The notes: generated by a model from the letters alone, not told the origin. DNA of 64,000 nucleotides from Dactylorhiza incarnata (GCA_033032865.1 JAWHQI010000099.1:4019501-4083500); one strand, 5' to 3'; counted from the first letter of the stretch, positions 29,859 to 40,499 are shown. Numbers and translations: made by a program.

Positions 29859-32800
29859 GAGGGATCCAGGTGCGGATCAGGGGGGATCCCAAGGTGGCAA
29901 GACAGTGCTACGTGACGGCTGTCAACACCATCTCCTGGATGGGAGAAGCTGAGGAGTGGGATAAGGTGATGGAGGAGGTGGCCGAAGCCGGAGGTTTGGA
30001 GGTAGCCGAAGAGAAGGAGGGAGATGAAGTTCATGCCCAGGAAGGGGTAGCTGAGGTACCCCGGGTGGAAGGAAAGGAAGAAGAGGAGAAGGCCCAGGAG
30101 GGAAGGGCGGAAGGGCTGAAGGTGGTAGAGAAGGAAGTCGAGGAAGAGACCCAGGCTCCCTCTTGTGCCGAAGAGGAATGGGCTTGGGGAGAGCAGTCCC
30201 GGTTGGAGGCTGTGGACGAGGTCGTAGAGCTCGAGGTCACCACCCGGCTGGGGGTGGTGGAAAAAGTCCGGGTCAGCGGAGAACTCAGCCCAGGAGATCA
30301 AGCGGAGATTCTGGCTTGCGTACAAAAGAACGTGGACGTCTTCGCTTGGAGCGCCGCGGAAATGCCCGGGATCGACGCGGACGTGGCGTGCCATCGCCTC
30401 AACCTCGACCCCGGTGCCCGCCCCATCCGTCAGAAGAGGAGGGTCGTCGCGGACAAGCTAGAAGGGCCCATCCGCGAGGAGGTGGGCAAAAACCTGCAGG
30501 CCGGGTTTGTATCGGAGATCCAGTATCCAGGCTGGGTCTCCAACGTCGTTATGGTAAAGAAGGGAGGAGGTAAGTGGCGTATGTGTATCGACTTTTCGCT
30601 TCTTAATAAATCATGCCCGAAAGATTGCTACCCCCTGCCCAGAATCGATGCGCTGGTTGATTCAGCCGTTGGTTTTTCTATAATGTCTTTCTTAGATGCT
30701 TTTTCAGGTTACCATCAAATCTGCATGCATCCTCCAGACATCAAGGATGTTTCCTTCATCACGGGGGATGGATGTTATTGCTATAAAATGATGCCCTTCG
30801 GGCTCAATAACGCAGGGGCTACGTACCAAAGGATGATGGATAGGGTCTTCCGTGAGCAGAAAGGAAGAAATTTAGAAGTCTATGTTGATGACCTCATGGT
30901 TAAGAGCCGAGACCTCGAGACCCACCTCCGAGACCTCGAAGAGACATTTGGGACCCTGCGGCGGTACAAGATGAAGCTCAATCCCCTGAAATGTGTCTTC
31001 GGGGCGAGCCGAGGGAAGTTCCTGGGCCATTTGCTCACCCCCGCAGGAGTGGAACCCAACCCCGACAAAGTTAAAGCGGTGATGGAGCTGGGGTCGCCAA
31101 GAAATCCGAAGGAGGTTCAAAGCCTCACAGGGAAATTGGCTGGGCTCAGCAGATTCCTCTCCAAGGCGGGGGAAAAGTGTGCACCTTTCTTCAAAGTACT
31201 GCGGGGAAACAAGAAGTTTGAATGGACCCCGGAGTGCGAGAAGGCCTTCCAGGCTCTGAAAGAACAGCTCACCCAAACCCCTCTGCTCCAGGGACCGAGG
31301 CTAGGGGAAGACCTATCTCTATACCTAGGGGTAGGATCCGAAGCAGTAAGTTCCGTGTTGATCCGGGAGGAGGGAAAGAAACAGTTCCCAATCTACTACG
31401 TCAGCCGAGTGCTGAAGAAGGCGGAACTCCGGTACCCGATCCTAGAAAAGTTAGCCTTCGCATTGGTGGTATCGGCCCGGAGGCTCCGGCCTTACTTTCA
31501 AGCCCATTCAATTAAAGTAGCGACGGACCATCCGCTCCGCAAAATCATGGAAGGGGTGGAGCACTCAGGAAGGTTGGCAAAGTGGTCCATGGAATTAAGC
31601 GAATTCAACATCACGTTCGTATCCGGGCTCAAGCGGTGGCAGACTTCATGGCCGACTACGCGGCCGAAGTGGGGGAACACGAGCCACCTCCCCCAGAAGC
31701 ATGGAAGATGTTGGTGGACGGAGCATCAGGAAAATACTCCTATGGAGGGGGAATAGTCCTGGTGAGTCCTCAGGGGACTCGGATTGAACAAGCCTTAAAC
31801 ATCCATTTCCCAATCACCAACAACCAGGCCGAGTACGAAGCAGTGATAGCAGGCCTTCGGCTGGCGTGGGAACTGGGTGTGCAGGACGTGGAGGTCTCCA
31901 CGGACTCCATGGTGGTAGCATGCCAGATCAAAGGAGAGTTTGAAGCAAAGGATCCAACCCTCCTACTATACCTGGAAAAGGTTAAGGGGGTCATCGGGCA
32001 GTTCCGCACCTTCTCGATCAAGCACGTGCCGAGGGAGGAGAGCACCCAGGCGGATCTCCTAGCCAAGTTCGGTCCCCGAGCGGGGGGGACGACTTCGGAA
32101 CTCTTCCGGCCCTCCATCGAGGAAGGAGAATTGATGGAAGTGGATCAACAAGCCTCATGGATGGATCCGTTCATCACCTTCCTATCCTCCGGGCAGTTCC
32201 CTGGAGAGGATGTGGACAAGAGACGCTTCAGGTATAAGTCCGCCTATTACTCTTTGCATGCAGGGGGGCTATATAGAAAGACCCTCTCGGGACTCCTGGC
32301 CCGTTGTGTCTCCGAAGAGGAGGTCCCGATAGTGCTGGAAGAAATCCACTCCGGGGAGTGCGGCAGTCACTCCGGGAGTCGGACCCTATAAGGGAGAGTA
32401 TTGAGGCAAGGCTACTTCTGGCCCACTCTCAGCAAAGACGCGGCTGAGTTCGCAAGGAAATGTCCAAAATGCCAGCTCTATGCTCCACTCCAGCTCCTCC
32501 CAGCCCAAAGACTCCGGACCATCACGGCTCCCTGGCCCTTCGCCATATGGAGGCTGGACCTGGTCGGTCCCTTCCCCCAAGCCAGCGGCCAGAGGAAGTT
32601 CCTGCTGGTCATGATCGACTATTTCTCCAAGTGGGTAGAAGTGAAAGCACTCGCCAAGGTAACCTCTCAGGTTGTAAGGAATTTTGTGTGGGGGGAGATA
32701 ATTTGCAGGCATCGACTCCCTCTAGCTATAGTGATGGACAACGGGCCGCAGTTTGCTAGTGAAGAGTTTGTCGGTTTCTGCACCCAGCTCGGCATTGATC

Positions 32801-33411
32801 TCAGGTTCGCATCGGTCCACCACCAGAGGAGCAATGGGCAGGTAGAGGCGGCGAACAAAATAATCGTCAACCTACTAAAAAAGAAAGTGGAGAACCTTCG
32901 AGGAAACTGGGTGGAACAACTACCCTCCGTCCTCTGGGCAATGAGGACTACTCCGAATACCGCCACCGGGGAGACTCTATTCAAGCTCTCTCACGGGTCC
33001 GAGGCCGTCCTCCCCATAGAGTTTGAGGTGAAGACCCCCCGGGTGATCGCTGCAAGCGAGGGGGATGAAGGGTGGCTAGAGGGCAACGACGCAGAGCAGA
33101 GGCTGTCTTTGGACCTGGTGGAAGAACTCCGGGACTTGGCCACCATCAGACAGGAAGAGGTCAAACGGCGGATGGCTCGATATTTCGACAAACATATCCG
33201 GATCAAGCACTTTCAGAAAGGGGACCTAGTCCTGAAGAAGGTCGATGCGGCCGGCAGAGGGGCCACAGTGGGTAAGCTTAACCCCAACTGGGAAGGCCCA
33301 TATATTGTAAGCGAGGTACTCAAGTCGGGAGGGTATCACCTCCAGAATGTGGAAGGGATACCTCTCGACCGAGCCCGGAGTGGGGATGACTTGAAACGAT
33401 TCTACCCTTGA
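29859..33411 (+). pseudogene. pol: Pol of half-element G2 (Tat lineage): RT, RNase H, second RNase H, integrase
   Basis: Similarity begins just after the protease (IRGDPKVARQCYV), so gag and protease are missing. The RT has KWRMCIDFSLLNKSCPKDCY, FSGYHQI and catalytic YVDD (near 30885). A gypsy RNase H follows, and then a second, archaeal-type RNase H (VDGASGKYSYGGGIVL; STDSMVVACQIKGEF), the mark of the Tat/Ogre group. The integrase has CPKCQ, MIDYFSKWVE, MDNGPQFASEEF and SNGQVEAANK. A frameshift near 31625 and a TAA at 32389 break it. The rest is open. Confidence 0.9.
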
Positions 33412-33497
33412 ACGCTTTGTCATGTTATTTAATAAGTGGCTTACTCCTCTTTTTTCGTATATGAAGCTTATAACTACTGCTGTACTAGGCCGCAGCA

Positions 33498-35045
33498 GGT
33501 TGGACATTGGTGCTGGAATGCCCCAGATCGATTCCGCTCCCGGGCTTTCACATAGACGGGGGGTTCTGGTTGATCTCTGGAGAGGCTGGCAAGGTTGGTC
33601 ATTGGTGCTGGAATGCCCTAGATCGATTCTGCTCCCGGTCTCTCACCTAGACGGGGGGTTCTGATTGATCTCTAGAGAGGCTGGCAAGGTTGGACATTGG
33701 TGCTGGAATGCCCCAGATCAATTCCGCTCACGGGCTCTCACCTAGACGGGGGGTTCTGGTTGATCTCTGGAGAGGCTGGCAAGGTTGGACATTGGTGCTG
33801 GAATGCCCCAGATCGATTCCGCTCCCGGGCTCTCACCTAGACGGGGGGTTCTGGTTGATCTCTGGAGAGGCTGGCAAGGTTGGACATTGGTGCTGGAATG
33901 CCCCAGATCGATTCCGCTCCCGGGCTCTCACCTAGACGGGGGGTTCTGGTTGATCTCTGGAGAGGCTGGCAAGGTTGGACATTGGTGCTGGAATGCCCCA
34001 GATCGATTCCGCTCCCGGGCTCTCACCTAGACGGGGGGTTCTGGTTGATCTCTGGAGAGGCTGGCAAGGTTGGACATTGGTGCTGGAATGCCCCAGATCG
34101 ATTCCGCTCCCGGGCTCTCACCTAGACGGGGGGTTCTGGTTGATCTCTGGAGAGGCTGGCAAGGTTGGACATTGGTGTTGGAATGCCCCAGATCGATTCC
34201 GCTCCCGGGCTCTCACCTAGACGGGGGGTTCTGGTTGATCTCTGGAGAGGCTGGCAAGGTTGGACATTGGTGCTGGAATGCCCCAGATCGATTCCGCTCC
34301 CGGGCTCTCACCTAGACGGGGGGTTCTGGTAGATCTCTGGAGAGGCTGGCAAGGTTGGACATTGGTGCTGGAATGCCCCAGATTGATTCTGCTCTCGGGC
34401 TCTCACCTAGACGGGGGGTTCTGGTTGATCTCTGGAGAGGCTGGCAAGGTTGGACATTGGTGCTGGAATGCCCCAGATCGATTCCGCTCTCGGGCTCTCA
34501 CCTAGAAGGGGGGTTCTGGTTGATCTCTGGAGAGGCTGGCAAGGTTGGACATTGGTGCTGGAATGCCCCAGATCGATTCCGCTCCCAGGCTCTCACCTAG
34601 ACGGGGGGTTCTGGTTGATCTCTGGAGAGGCTGGCAAGGTTGGACATTGGTGCTGGAATGCCCCAGATCGATTCCGCTCCCGGGCTCTCACCTAGACGGG
34701 GGGTTCTGGTAGATCTCTAGAGAGGCTGGCAAGGTTGGACATCGGTGCTGGAATGCCCCAGATCGATTCCGCTCCCGGGCTCTCACCTAGACGGGGGGTT
34801 CTGGTTGATCTCTGGAGAGGCTGGCAAGGTTGGACATTGGTGATAGAATGCCCCAGATCGATCCCGCTCCCGGGCTCTCACCTAGACGGGGGGTTCTGGT
34901 TGATCTCTGGAGAGGCTGGCAAGGTTGGACATTGGTGCTGGAATGCCCCAGATCGATTCCGCTCCCGGGCTCTCACCTAGACGGGGGGTTCTGGTTGATC
35001 TCTGGAGGGGCTGGCAGGGTTGGATATATTGGTGCTGGAATGCCA
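33498..35045. repeat. 95-bp tandem repeat, about sixteen units, downstream of G2 pol
   Basis: The units are highly alike and start ggttggacattggtgctgg. The segment gggctctcacctagacgg matches, in the same orientation relative to its element, ggctctcacctag in the G1 array. Open frames of 81 residues repeat every 95 bases and are by-products. Such arrays at the 3' side of pol are known in Tat/Ogre elements as sources of satellites. Confidence 0.95.
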
Positions 35046-35524
35046 AGGCTGGTAATAAGGGTCAAGGGCTAAGATAACAGATTGAAGTGGTAGAGCCAGA
35101 AGGGTTTGGTTCGCAAAATTGAAAGGATTGAGGCAGGTAAGGCCTGAGGTAACGGGTCGAGACACTAGAGTCAGGGGGTTTTTGGTTCGCAGAATGCCGA
35201 TGCCTCAGCTCGCCAAGGTCGAGTTCGCCGGGCAATACCCGCGGGCGATGACAGCCCGGGCTCGCGAGACCCATAAGAAGAGAACCCCGCCGAAGGCGAG
35301 CCCAGACACCCGCATCTGCGGGCCTTCCGGGGGCACTGCCGCTTAACTTGTCATGAGCAGAAGAAAGATCAAATGCGAGAGAAAGAACAAAGAGACGCGA
35401 GCATGCACATAAACACCAACGAAAAAATTATAACTAGCATTACTCAAGATTTTTCTATGTTCGGCGGCGATCTCGCCAGCCCAAAAAGAATAATGTACAT
35501 TCGGGGAGGAGAAGCTAAAAGGGT
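35046..35524. other. Spacer between the 95-bp array and the antisense gene
   Basis: No gene is seen on the plus strand. From about 35344 to 35524 the minus strand is T-rich and would be the 3' untranslated part of the antisense gene that ends at 35525. Confidence 0.5.
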
Positions 35525-35854
35525 TCATTCTGGGGGGCCCTCGCCGTTCTTGCGGACCCCCACCCACGGCGCCAAGTCGAAGAGGTCCGGGCAGACGTCT
35601 TCAGCCGTAAACTCCATCGCGTCTTCCGCGAGTAGACTCGCATTCTTAAGGGTCGTGAAGACGAGATTGGCGACCTCCTGCGCATCTCGCCGTCTCTGTT
35701 CCTCGCCTTCGTCAGCCCTCTGTTGAGAACCGGCTCGTCCAGGAGGAGGAGGTAGCACGCTGCGAACCAGCTCGTCCACCCGGGTCTTCAGCATAGTATT
35801 CTCCAACTCCAGCTCACCGTTGCGAGCGAGAAGCTTGGTTGCTACGTCGGCATC

Positions 35855-35927
35855 CTGAGCATCAAATGAGTTAAGAGAAGGCTAGAGGTCGCAAACGGCA
35901 AAGAAAAGAGACCCGAGGGTCACTTAC
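35855..35927 (-). other. Intron 3 of antisense gene 1
   Basis: Donor AAGATG|gtaagtg, a consensus site, and acceptor gatgctcag|GATGCC, 73 bases, phase 0. Confidence 0.82.
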
Positions 35928-36649
35928 CATCTTGCCCTGCATCCCGGCGAGAAGGCTTTCCGTCACCTCCTCCCTCTCCTTAAGGCCCTTGATCTCTTCG
36001 CGAGCTCTCTAAAGCTCCTCACTGTACGCGCGGATATCCCTATCCGCCTGCAGATAGCGGCGCCCCGCCATATGCGTGAGTTCCGTCGAACGGAACTGGG
36101 CACGCATTTCTTCATAGACCAGTTGTCGTGGCCCCATGTCTTTATAAGCAGCGGCGTCCTCGCGGCCATATAAACCGAAGGAGAGAGAGAACGCCTCCTC
36201 CCCAGCCTTACCGAGCTCCACCCAGGAGGGGTGAAGGGTGGAGCAGGAAATCCGGTTGGCATTGGGGTCCCAAGCGAGCAGGGGTTCGCCGAGGATGTCA
36301 GAAACTTTCTCGCCCAGACCGAAGTTCCTGTGGCATTTGGGTTGGGGGGTCACGGAAGAACTCCCAGCGCCCTGGTCCGCTGGGGGGTCAGGCTTTTTCG
36401 CAGGGGAAGGAGGCGAGCCGTCGGTCTCGCTTAGATAGACGACCGCGCTCCTATCCTTGGTCGCGAGGGTCTTTCCCTTCAACTTCTTGGAGGACCGCGA
36501 ACCCGGCTGACTCGCAGAAGGGGGCCGCTTCTTGTCGGACCCGACAGCGGGAAGATCGCGGCAAGCCTCTGCCGCCGCGGTCGCGAGGGTGTCCGCCGTG
36601 AGAGTGATGCCTTGTGCGTGTGGGGGATTAATAGGGATCTCGCGCTCGC

Positions 36650-36713
36650 CTATAAAGTAAGAGCGTTATAGAATGAAGAAAGGAGAGGAGAGTGGGGCGA
36701 GAGCGAGCCCTAC
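36650..36713 (-). other. Intron 2 of antisense gene 1
   Basis: Donor GGGGAAG|gtaggg and acceptor ctttatag|GCGAGC, 64 bases, phase 1. Confidence 0.78.
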
Positions 36714-37131
36714 CTTCCCCTTGAGGAACGGCGAGTAGCGAGTCGACATTGCGCCGCAGATAGGCGACTTCAAAGTTCTTGCCGGAGAGGTATTGGAGGA
36801 GTTTGGCGTCGGCACCACTCAGCGAGCTCAGAGGGCGGTAAGTAGCGTCATCCCGCTAGAGGGGGGTGAAGTGGAGATTGCCGAAGGGTCCCTTCACCAG
36901 GAGGAACTTCTGGGTCCAATAGTGACTCTTGTTCACCGTCTCGCAGACGGTGACGTGCTGACTCGCGAAATAGGTGGTCCCGTCTCGGAAGGCGCGGAAG
37001 GAAAATACCTTGCGGAAGACGAGGAGGCTGAACTCGATCCTCTCCTCCCGCAGGTAACTGGCGAGCGCGACAATATCCGCGATCGCATTTGGGGTCAACT
37101 GGCTCGGTAACACCCCATAATACCGCAACAC

Positions 37132-37196
37132 CTACAAAGAACGATGAGAAAGTTGCTATAGCGGGCACGAAGCAGCGAGAAGGCTGGGCGAAGTAC
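37132..37196 (-). other. Intron 1 of antisense gene 1
   Basis: Donor CGTCAG|gtacttcg and acceptor ttctttgtag|GTGTTG, 65 bases, phase 0. Splicing restores the run PEIRQ-VLRYYG of the conserved domain. Confidence 0.82.
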
Positions 37197-37588
37197 CTGA
37201 CGAATTTCAGGCCACAAAGGGAGTCGCAACCCATTCTCGAAGTGCGCGATGGGGATCGCGAGCTCGTCAGCCCCGGTCTCGTTCAATGTAGATCTCTCAC
37301 TCGGACAGCGAGCCGAATAACCCTCCGGGAGATAGCGGTCCACAGCGAGTTTATACTCCTCGGCTGTGATGTTCGCGCAGTAGAACTCGTGGGCTTGAAA
37401 CGCTGAGGCGCATTTCGACCGCCCCTCACTCTCGCCATCCGCTCCCATTTGCTGATTCGTCTGCATCGAGTCAGGAAGAAGCAACTTACAAGCAGCGAAC
37501 GCGAGCACGATCTTGTGAGAACGGAGATGAGCGTAGACGCGAGAAGACTGGAGAAATAAATGCGACGGGTAGGAAAGTGAATCCGAAC

Positions 37589-37596
37589 TATTTATA
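37589..37596 (-). promoter_or_regulatory. TATA box of antisense gene 1
   Basis: TATAAATA on the minus strand lies 123 bases upstream of the chosen ATG. A possible leader splice donor (gtaagt) lies between. Confidence 0.6.
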
Positions 37597-37628
37597 AGAA
37601 ATTCGGGTGGGCACGGGAATCGAAGCAT

Positions 37629-37991
37629 CGGGAGTGCGGATAGCTAAAATAAAGTAGATTTCTGCTCAAAGGGACTGCAGTCTTGCGAGCCAGGGCTCGC
37701 CGTCGCGCGGTAATTGAGTCCCGCCCAAGGCCGGCCCGCGAAGAAAAGGGGTCCGGGCATAGCGTTGCACAGAAGCTCGCAAGCGCTCCGCGAGGGCGAT
37801 CATATCAAACACAGCGGACGAACTGAATAAACCACATGCACACCACAGAAATAAAGGGAAAAATTAAAAAGGAAAAACGATAAAAGGCGAGTCGCGACGG
37901 ACTCGCGAATATTACCACACCAGTTATTGTTCAGCAGGCGTCATGAAAGAAACGAAAGCAAAAGGATAGTAGAATTAAACCCGCGGCAGCC
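37629..37991. other. Intergenic stretch between the two antisense genes
   Basis: No gene is seen. On the minus strand it starts with T-rich sequence after the stop at 37992. It contains the stem GCGAGTC/GACTCGC near 37889-37910, followed by T runs, and leads into the promoter of antisense gene 1. Confidence 0.5.
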
Positions 37992-39222
37992 TCAGGGGTA
38001 AGGAAGCCATTTCCAGCGACCCAGACCCCGCTTGCCCGCACGCGGCGGCACTCTCGGATAATGGTATTCGCGAAGCGCTTTAAACTCGCACAGGATTAGG
38101 TGTGCTTGATCCTCGCCCCGCGAGATGTGCACGCTGGGCGAGGTAACATCTGCGCGAGGCACCGGCTCCGCCTCGGCGATCAAGCGCACATTCGCGTCTT
38201 CCAGCACGGCGAATCTCTCGTCAAAGGCAGCCCGGTCCGCGTCATACCGCTCCTCCAACTCGCGTAACATCATGCCGTGTTTCTGAAGCACCTCGGACAC
38301 CCGACTCTTCATCCGCACGGGGTCGCCAGGGTCACCCAGGAAGTCTTCAATCTGGCTAGGCGAAGGCGGGGGTGACATCTCCATCCTCCCGTGCTCTGAC
38401 TCAGGGGTGGCTCCTGAGATTTCAGCGAAGAGTTAGTAGGATCAGGGGACGAGCAAGAGGTGAGAGCTCGCGGAAACATGCTAACCTGGCGAGAAGGGGG
38501 ACTCGTGACGGGGCTTGCGCGAAGACTCCGGCCGACCCTGGAAGTTTTCGCGGAATCCCGGGACGTGGGGTTTCCCCAGACCAGGAGGGTACACCACTCT
38601 CTCCGCGACTTGGGCGCCGTCGAGAAGCGAGCCGCCTGGATTTTGCCTGCCCATCAGACCGAAGCCAGGGGTCGCCACGTTAACCTTAGGCGGGACCGGC
38701 GAGTGCACCGGGGTGGAGACTTTCTCCTTGGGACTCGGCGGTGGGGTATCTGCATAGGCCACCAACGTGTAAATATCACACGGACTTAAGCGGAGATAAG
38801 GGAGGATACGCATGACTTACGGGGTCGCGAGGTCGGCGCCTGCTGAGTCGAAGTCCCGATCCCAGCATCTAGCGATCCCAACCTTGCGGGGGACGGAGGG
38901 CGAGAGGAGGTCAGCGTGAGGCCCGCCATACGTTCCTCGGGTGGAGGGTTCTGCGAGAGGAAAAGGAGTAAATGGGTAGGCGATGTAAAAAAGTCTAGAC
39001 GAAGAATACCTGTTGTGCGAGCCCGGTATCCGGCGGCGGGGGCGAGGCAGGAGGCGACGACACGTCCTCCCCCTGCGACCTCCGAACCGTCTTGGCCTTC
39101 TTAGGCTGTGGGGAAGGAGATGTGGCCAAGTTGAACATCCAGGCGTTGCGCTCGGCGACCTGGGCCTCCGCCATCTCTCTTGAAGCCTTCAGTCGATCTC
39201 GCGCGCTCAGCGTGGAGGACAT
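37992..39222 (-). CDS. Antisense gene 2 of G2: intact four-exon frame, unknown function
   Basis: Exons are 39222-39010, 38950-38821, 38749-38486 and 38413-37992. They total 1029 bases: 342 codons plus a stop, with no internal stop. The introns are 59, 71 and 72 bases, all GT-AG, with matching phases 0, 1 and 1. The protein begins MSSTLSARDRLKASREMAEA (acidic and basic helix), then a basic KKAKTVRRS, proline/serine-rich disorder, and a coiled coil (VLQKHGMMLRELEERYDADR). It ends in LREYHYPRVPP and a basic tail. No family was recognised. Its neighbour antisense gene 1 has the same orientation. Confidence 0.75.
38414..38485 (-). other. Intron 3 of antisense gene 2
   Basis: Donor TCGCCAG|gttagc and acceptor gaaatctcag|GAGCCA, 72 bases, phase 1. 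Confidence 0.78.
38750..38820 (-). other. Intron 2 of antisense gene 2
   Basis: Donor GACCCC|gtaagtcatg, a consensus site, and acceptor ggcctatgcag|ATACCC, 71 bases, phase 1. Confidence 0.8.
38951..39009 (-). other. Intron 1 of antisense gene 2
   Basis: Donor CAACAG|gtattc and acceptor cctctcgcag|AACCCT, 59 bases, phase 0. Short for a plant intron. Confidence 0.7.
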
Positions 39223-39289
39223 TCTGAGAAGTTGTTTTCTGCGAGGATGATGGGGAAGAAAAAGCTTGATCACTAGCCGCGGCAGACGG

Positions 39290-39297
39290 TATTTATA
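39290..39297 (-). promoter_or_regulatory. TATA box of antisense gene 2
   Basis: The minus strand reads TATAAATA 68 bases upstream of the ATG. It stands at the border of the right LTR, pointing inward. Confidence 0.62.
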
Positions 39298-39346
39298 GCT
39301 TTGGGCGTGGGACCCACCACAAGATTCCCGCCACGTCAGCCGAATC

Positions 39347-39430
39347 GGCGAACACCAGGGTTGGATGTTTCTTCGCGAGCTCAAGACAACCTCGCGAAGA
39401 GCGGGGATTGTGTACAACCCCGATGTTCGC
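39347..39430. repeat. Conserved inverted-repeat block in the G2 LTR
   Basis: The outer phrases are cagggttgga and gtgtacaacccc, with an inner TTCGCGAG/CTCGCGAA stem. The inner stem differs from that of G1 (CGAGCGTG/CACGCTCG), yet both pair. Confidence 0.72.
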
Positions 39431-39479
39431 CAGGAAAGGGGTTCCAAGTTCGCACGACCGGGCGAGCCAGCCGACCTGC

Positions 39480-39990
39480 CCAGTTCGCCAGGCAACCGAA
39501 GGCGAGCCCAGGAAGGGGGCGAGCCCGGGAAGAGGCGAGCCAGCCGGTCGGAGGAGCTCGCTGGGCAGGTCCGGGCCCTTGGGGTGCAAATAGCCATTTC
39601 TGGGGTACAGTTAGCCATTTTGGCGAGCTCGACCCGCTAAGGAGTGGTTCAGCGGGCGAGCCGTAGAGACAGGCGAGCCAGCCGGCTGAAGGAGTTCGCC
39701 AGGAGACCGAAGGCGAGCCCAGATGGGGGCGAGCTCGGGAAGAGGCGAGCCAGCCGGTCGGAGGAGCTCGCTGGGCAGGTCCGGGTCCTTGGGGTGCAAA
39801 TAGCCATTTCTGGGGTACAGTTAGCCATTTTGGCGAGTTCGACCCGCTAAGGAGTGTTTCAGCGGGCGAGCCGTAGAGACAGGCGAGCCAGCCGGCTGAA
39901 GGAGTTCGCCAAGCGACGGAAGGCGAGCCCAGGTGGGGGCGAGCCCGGGAAGAGGCGAGCCAGCGAGCCGAAGGAGCTCGTTGGGTGGCC
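39480..39990. repeat. About 210-bp direct repeats, two and a half units, G2 U3
   Basis: Units carry ggcgagccagccgg, ggagctcgctgggcaggtcc, gcaaatagccatttctgggg and tcagcgggcgagccgtagag. The first two are nearly identical. Confidence 0.88.
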
Positions 39991-40192
39991 TTGGCGAACC
40001 TCATGTTCGCTGAACAGGTCGAGGGTCGCGGGTTCGCTGGTAGTGGGGATGGTCTTTTACCAGAAAACCCCTGGTGGTCTGCGGTTAGCCCCTCCGGACA
40101 GCGGAGTTTGGCTGTTAGCAGGCCAAGTTGGGGTGCGGACAGTAAGAACGAATAGCGGGAGTTGGCTATTGACAGACCACAAAACCAAAATC

Positions 40193-40200
40193 TATAAATA
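40193..40200 (+). promoter_or_regulatory. TATA box of the G2 LTR
   Basis: TATAAATA lies 307 bases before the LTR end, with unique sequence between it and the repeats. Confidence 0.65.
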
Positions 40201-40499
40201 GACCTTGAAGGGAACCTTGGAAGAGACCGGTTCATTATCTTTGAGCTCTTCTCTCCCTAGGTCGCTTTGGTTTGGGCTCTCTAGCTCTCCAAGGTGCCCG
40301 AGTCTTAGCTTTGGCTTGGGAGGGGAAGCGCTCAACGATCTTCCGGGTTAGTGCAGGGACCTCCTCGTTGAGACTAGGGTCTTTGTTCTTTGCTCGAGTC
40401 GTCAGCCTTACCTCTCCCGAGGGACCCGTAAGGGCTAGCTGCCCCTCATTTCGGTGAGGGCCTCGAGCTCCACAAGAGACCGAGAAGTCGGTTTCAACA

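Larger units (their letters stand above)
35525..37466 (-). pseudogene. Antisense gene 1 of G2 (gypsy-type transposon aORF), four exons, two stops
   Basis: Exons are 37466-37197, 37131-36714, 36649-35928 and 35854-35525, joined by GT-AG introns with matching phases (0, 1, 0). They total 1740 bases, 580 codons. The start MQTNQQMG is chosen because it follows the TATA box by about 120 bases. Residues about 60-200 (HFENGLRLPLWPEIRQ then VLRYYGVLPSQLTPNA) fit the putative gypsy-type transposon domain found antisense in Tat elements. The third and fourth exons give basic, acidic and coiled-coil segments. TAG stops at 36856 and 36009, both plausible CAG-to-TAG changes, disable it. Function in the family is unknown. 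Confidence 0.78.
25900..40499. mobile_element. Element G: composite Tat-type gypsy unit with inverted LTRs
   Basis: The 14.6 kb unit is flanked by aacac (25895-25899) and aacaa (40500-40504). The second F LTR reads gacaa at the empty site, so this is a five-base target-site duplication with one change. The left LTR is on the minus strand and the right LTR on the plus strand, so both outer ends are U5 ends (..TTTCAACA). The left half (G1, to 29858) has gag on the minus strand; the right half (G2, from 29859) has pol on the plus strand. The two LTRs are homologous but well diverged. Confidence 0.82.
39305..40499 (+). repeat. Right LTR of element G (G2 LTR)
   Basis: It ends GTCGGTTTCAACA at 40499, followed by the target-site copy. 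The start near 39305 is set by where similarity to the left LTR begins (agattccc). It contains the inverted-repeat block 39347-39430, about 210-bp repeats (39480-39990) with GGCGAGC and GCTCGCC arms, and a TATA box. Confidence 0.75.

Noticed and set aside
33422..35072. Series of 80-81 residue frames every 95 bases
   Set aside because: They are the same tandem repeat read again and again; the spacing equals the repeat unit.
37889..37910. Rho-independent terminator (GCGAGTC stem followed by T runs)
   Set aside because: The sequence is plant nuclear DNA, where such terminators are not used; it may just be a chance stem in a 3' untranslated region.
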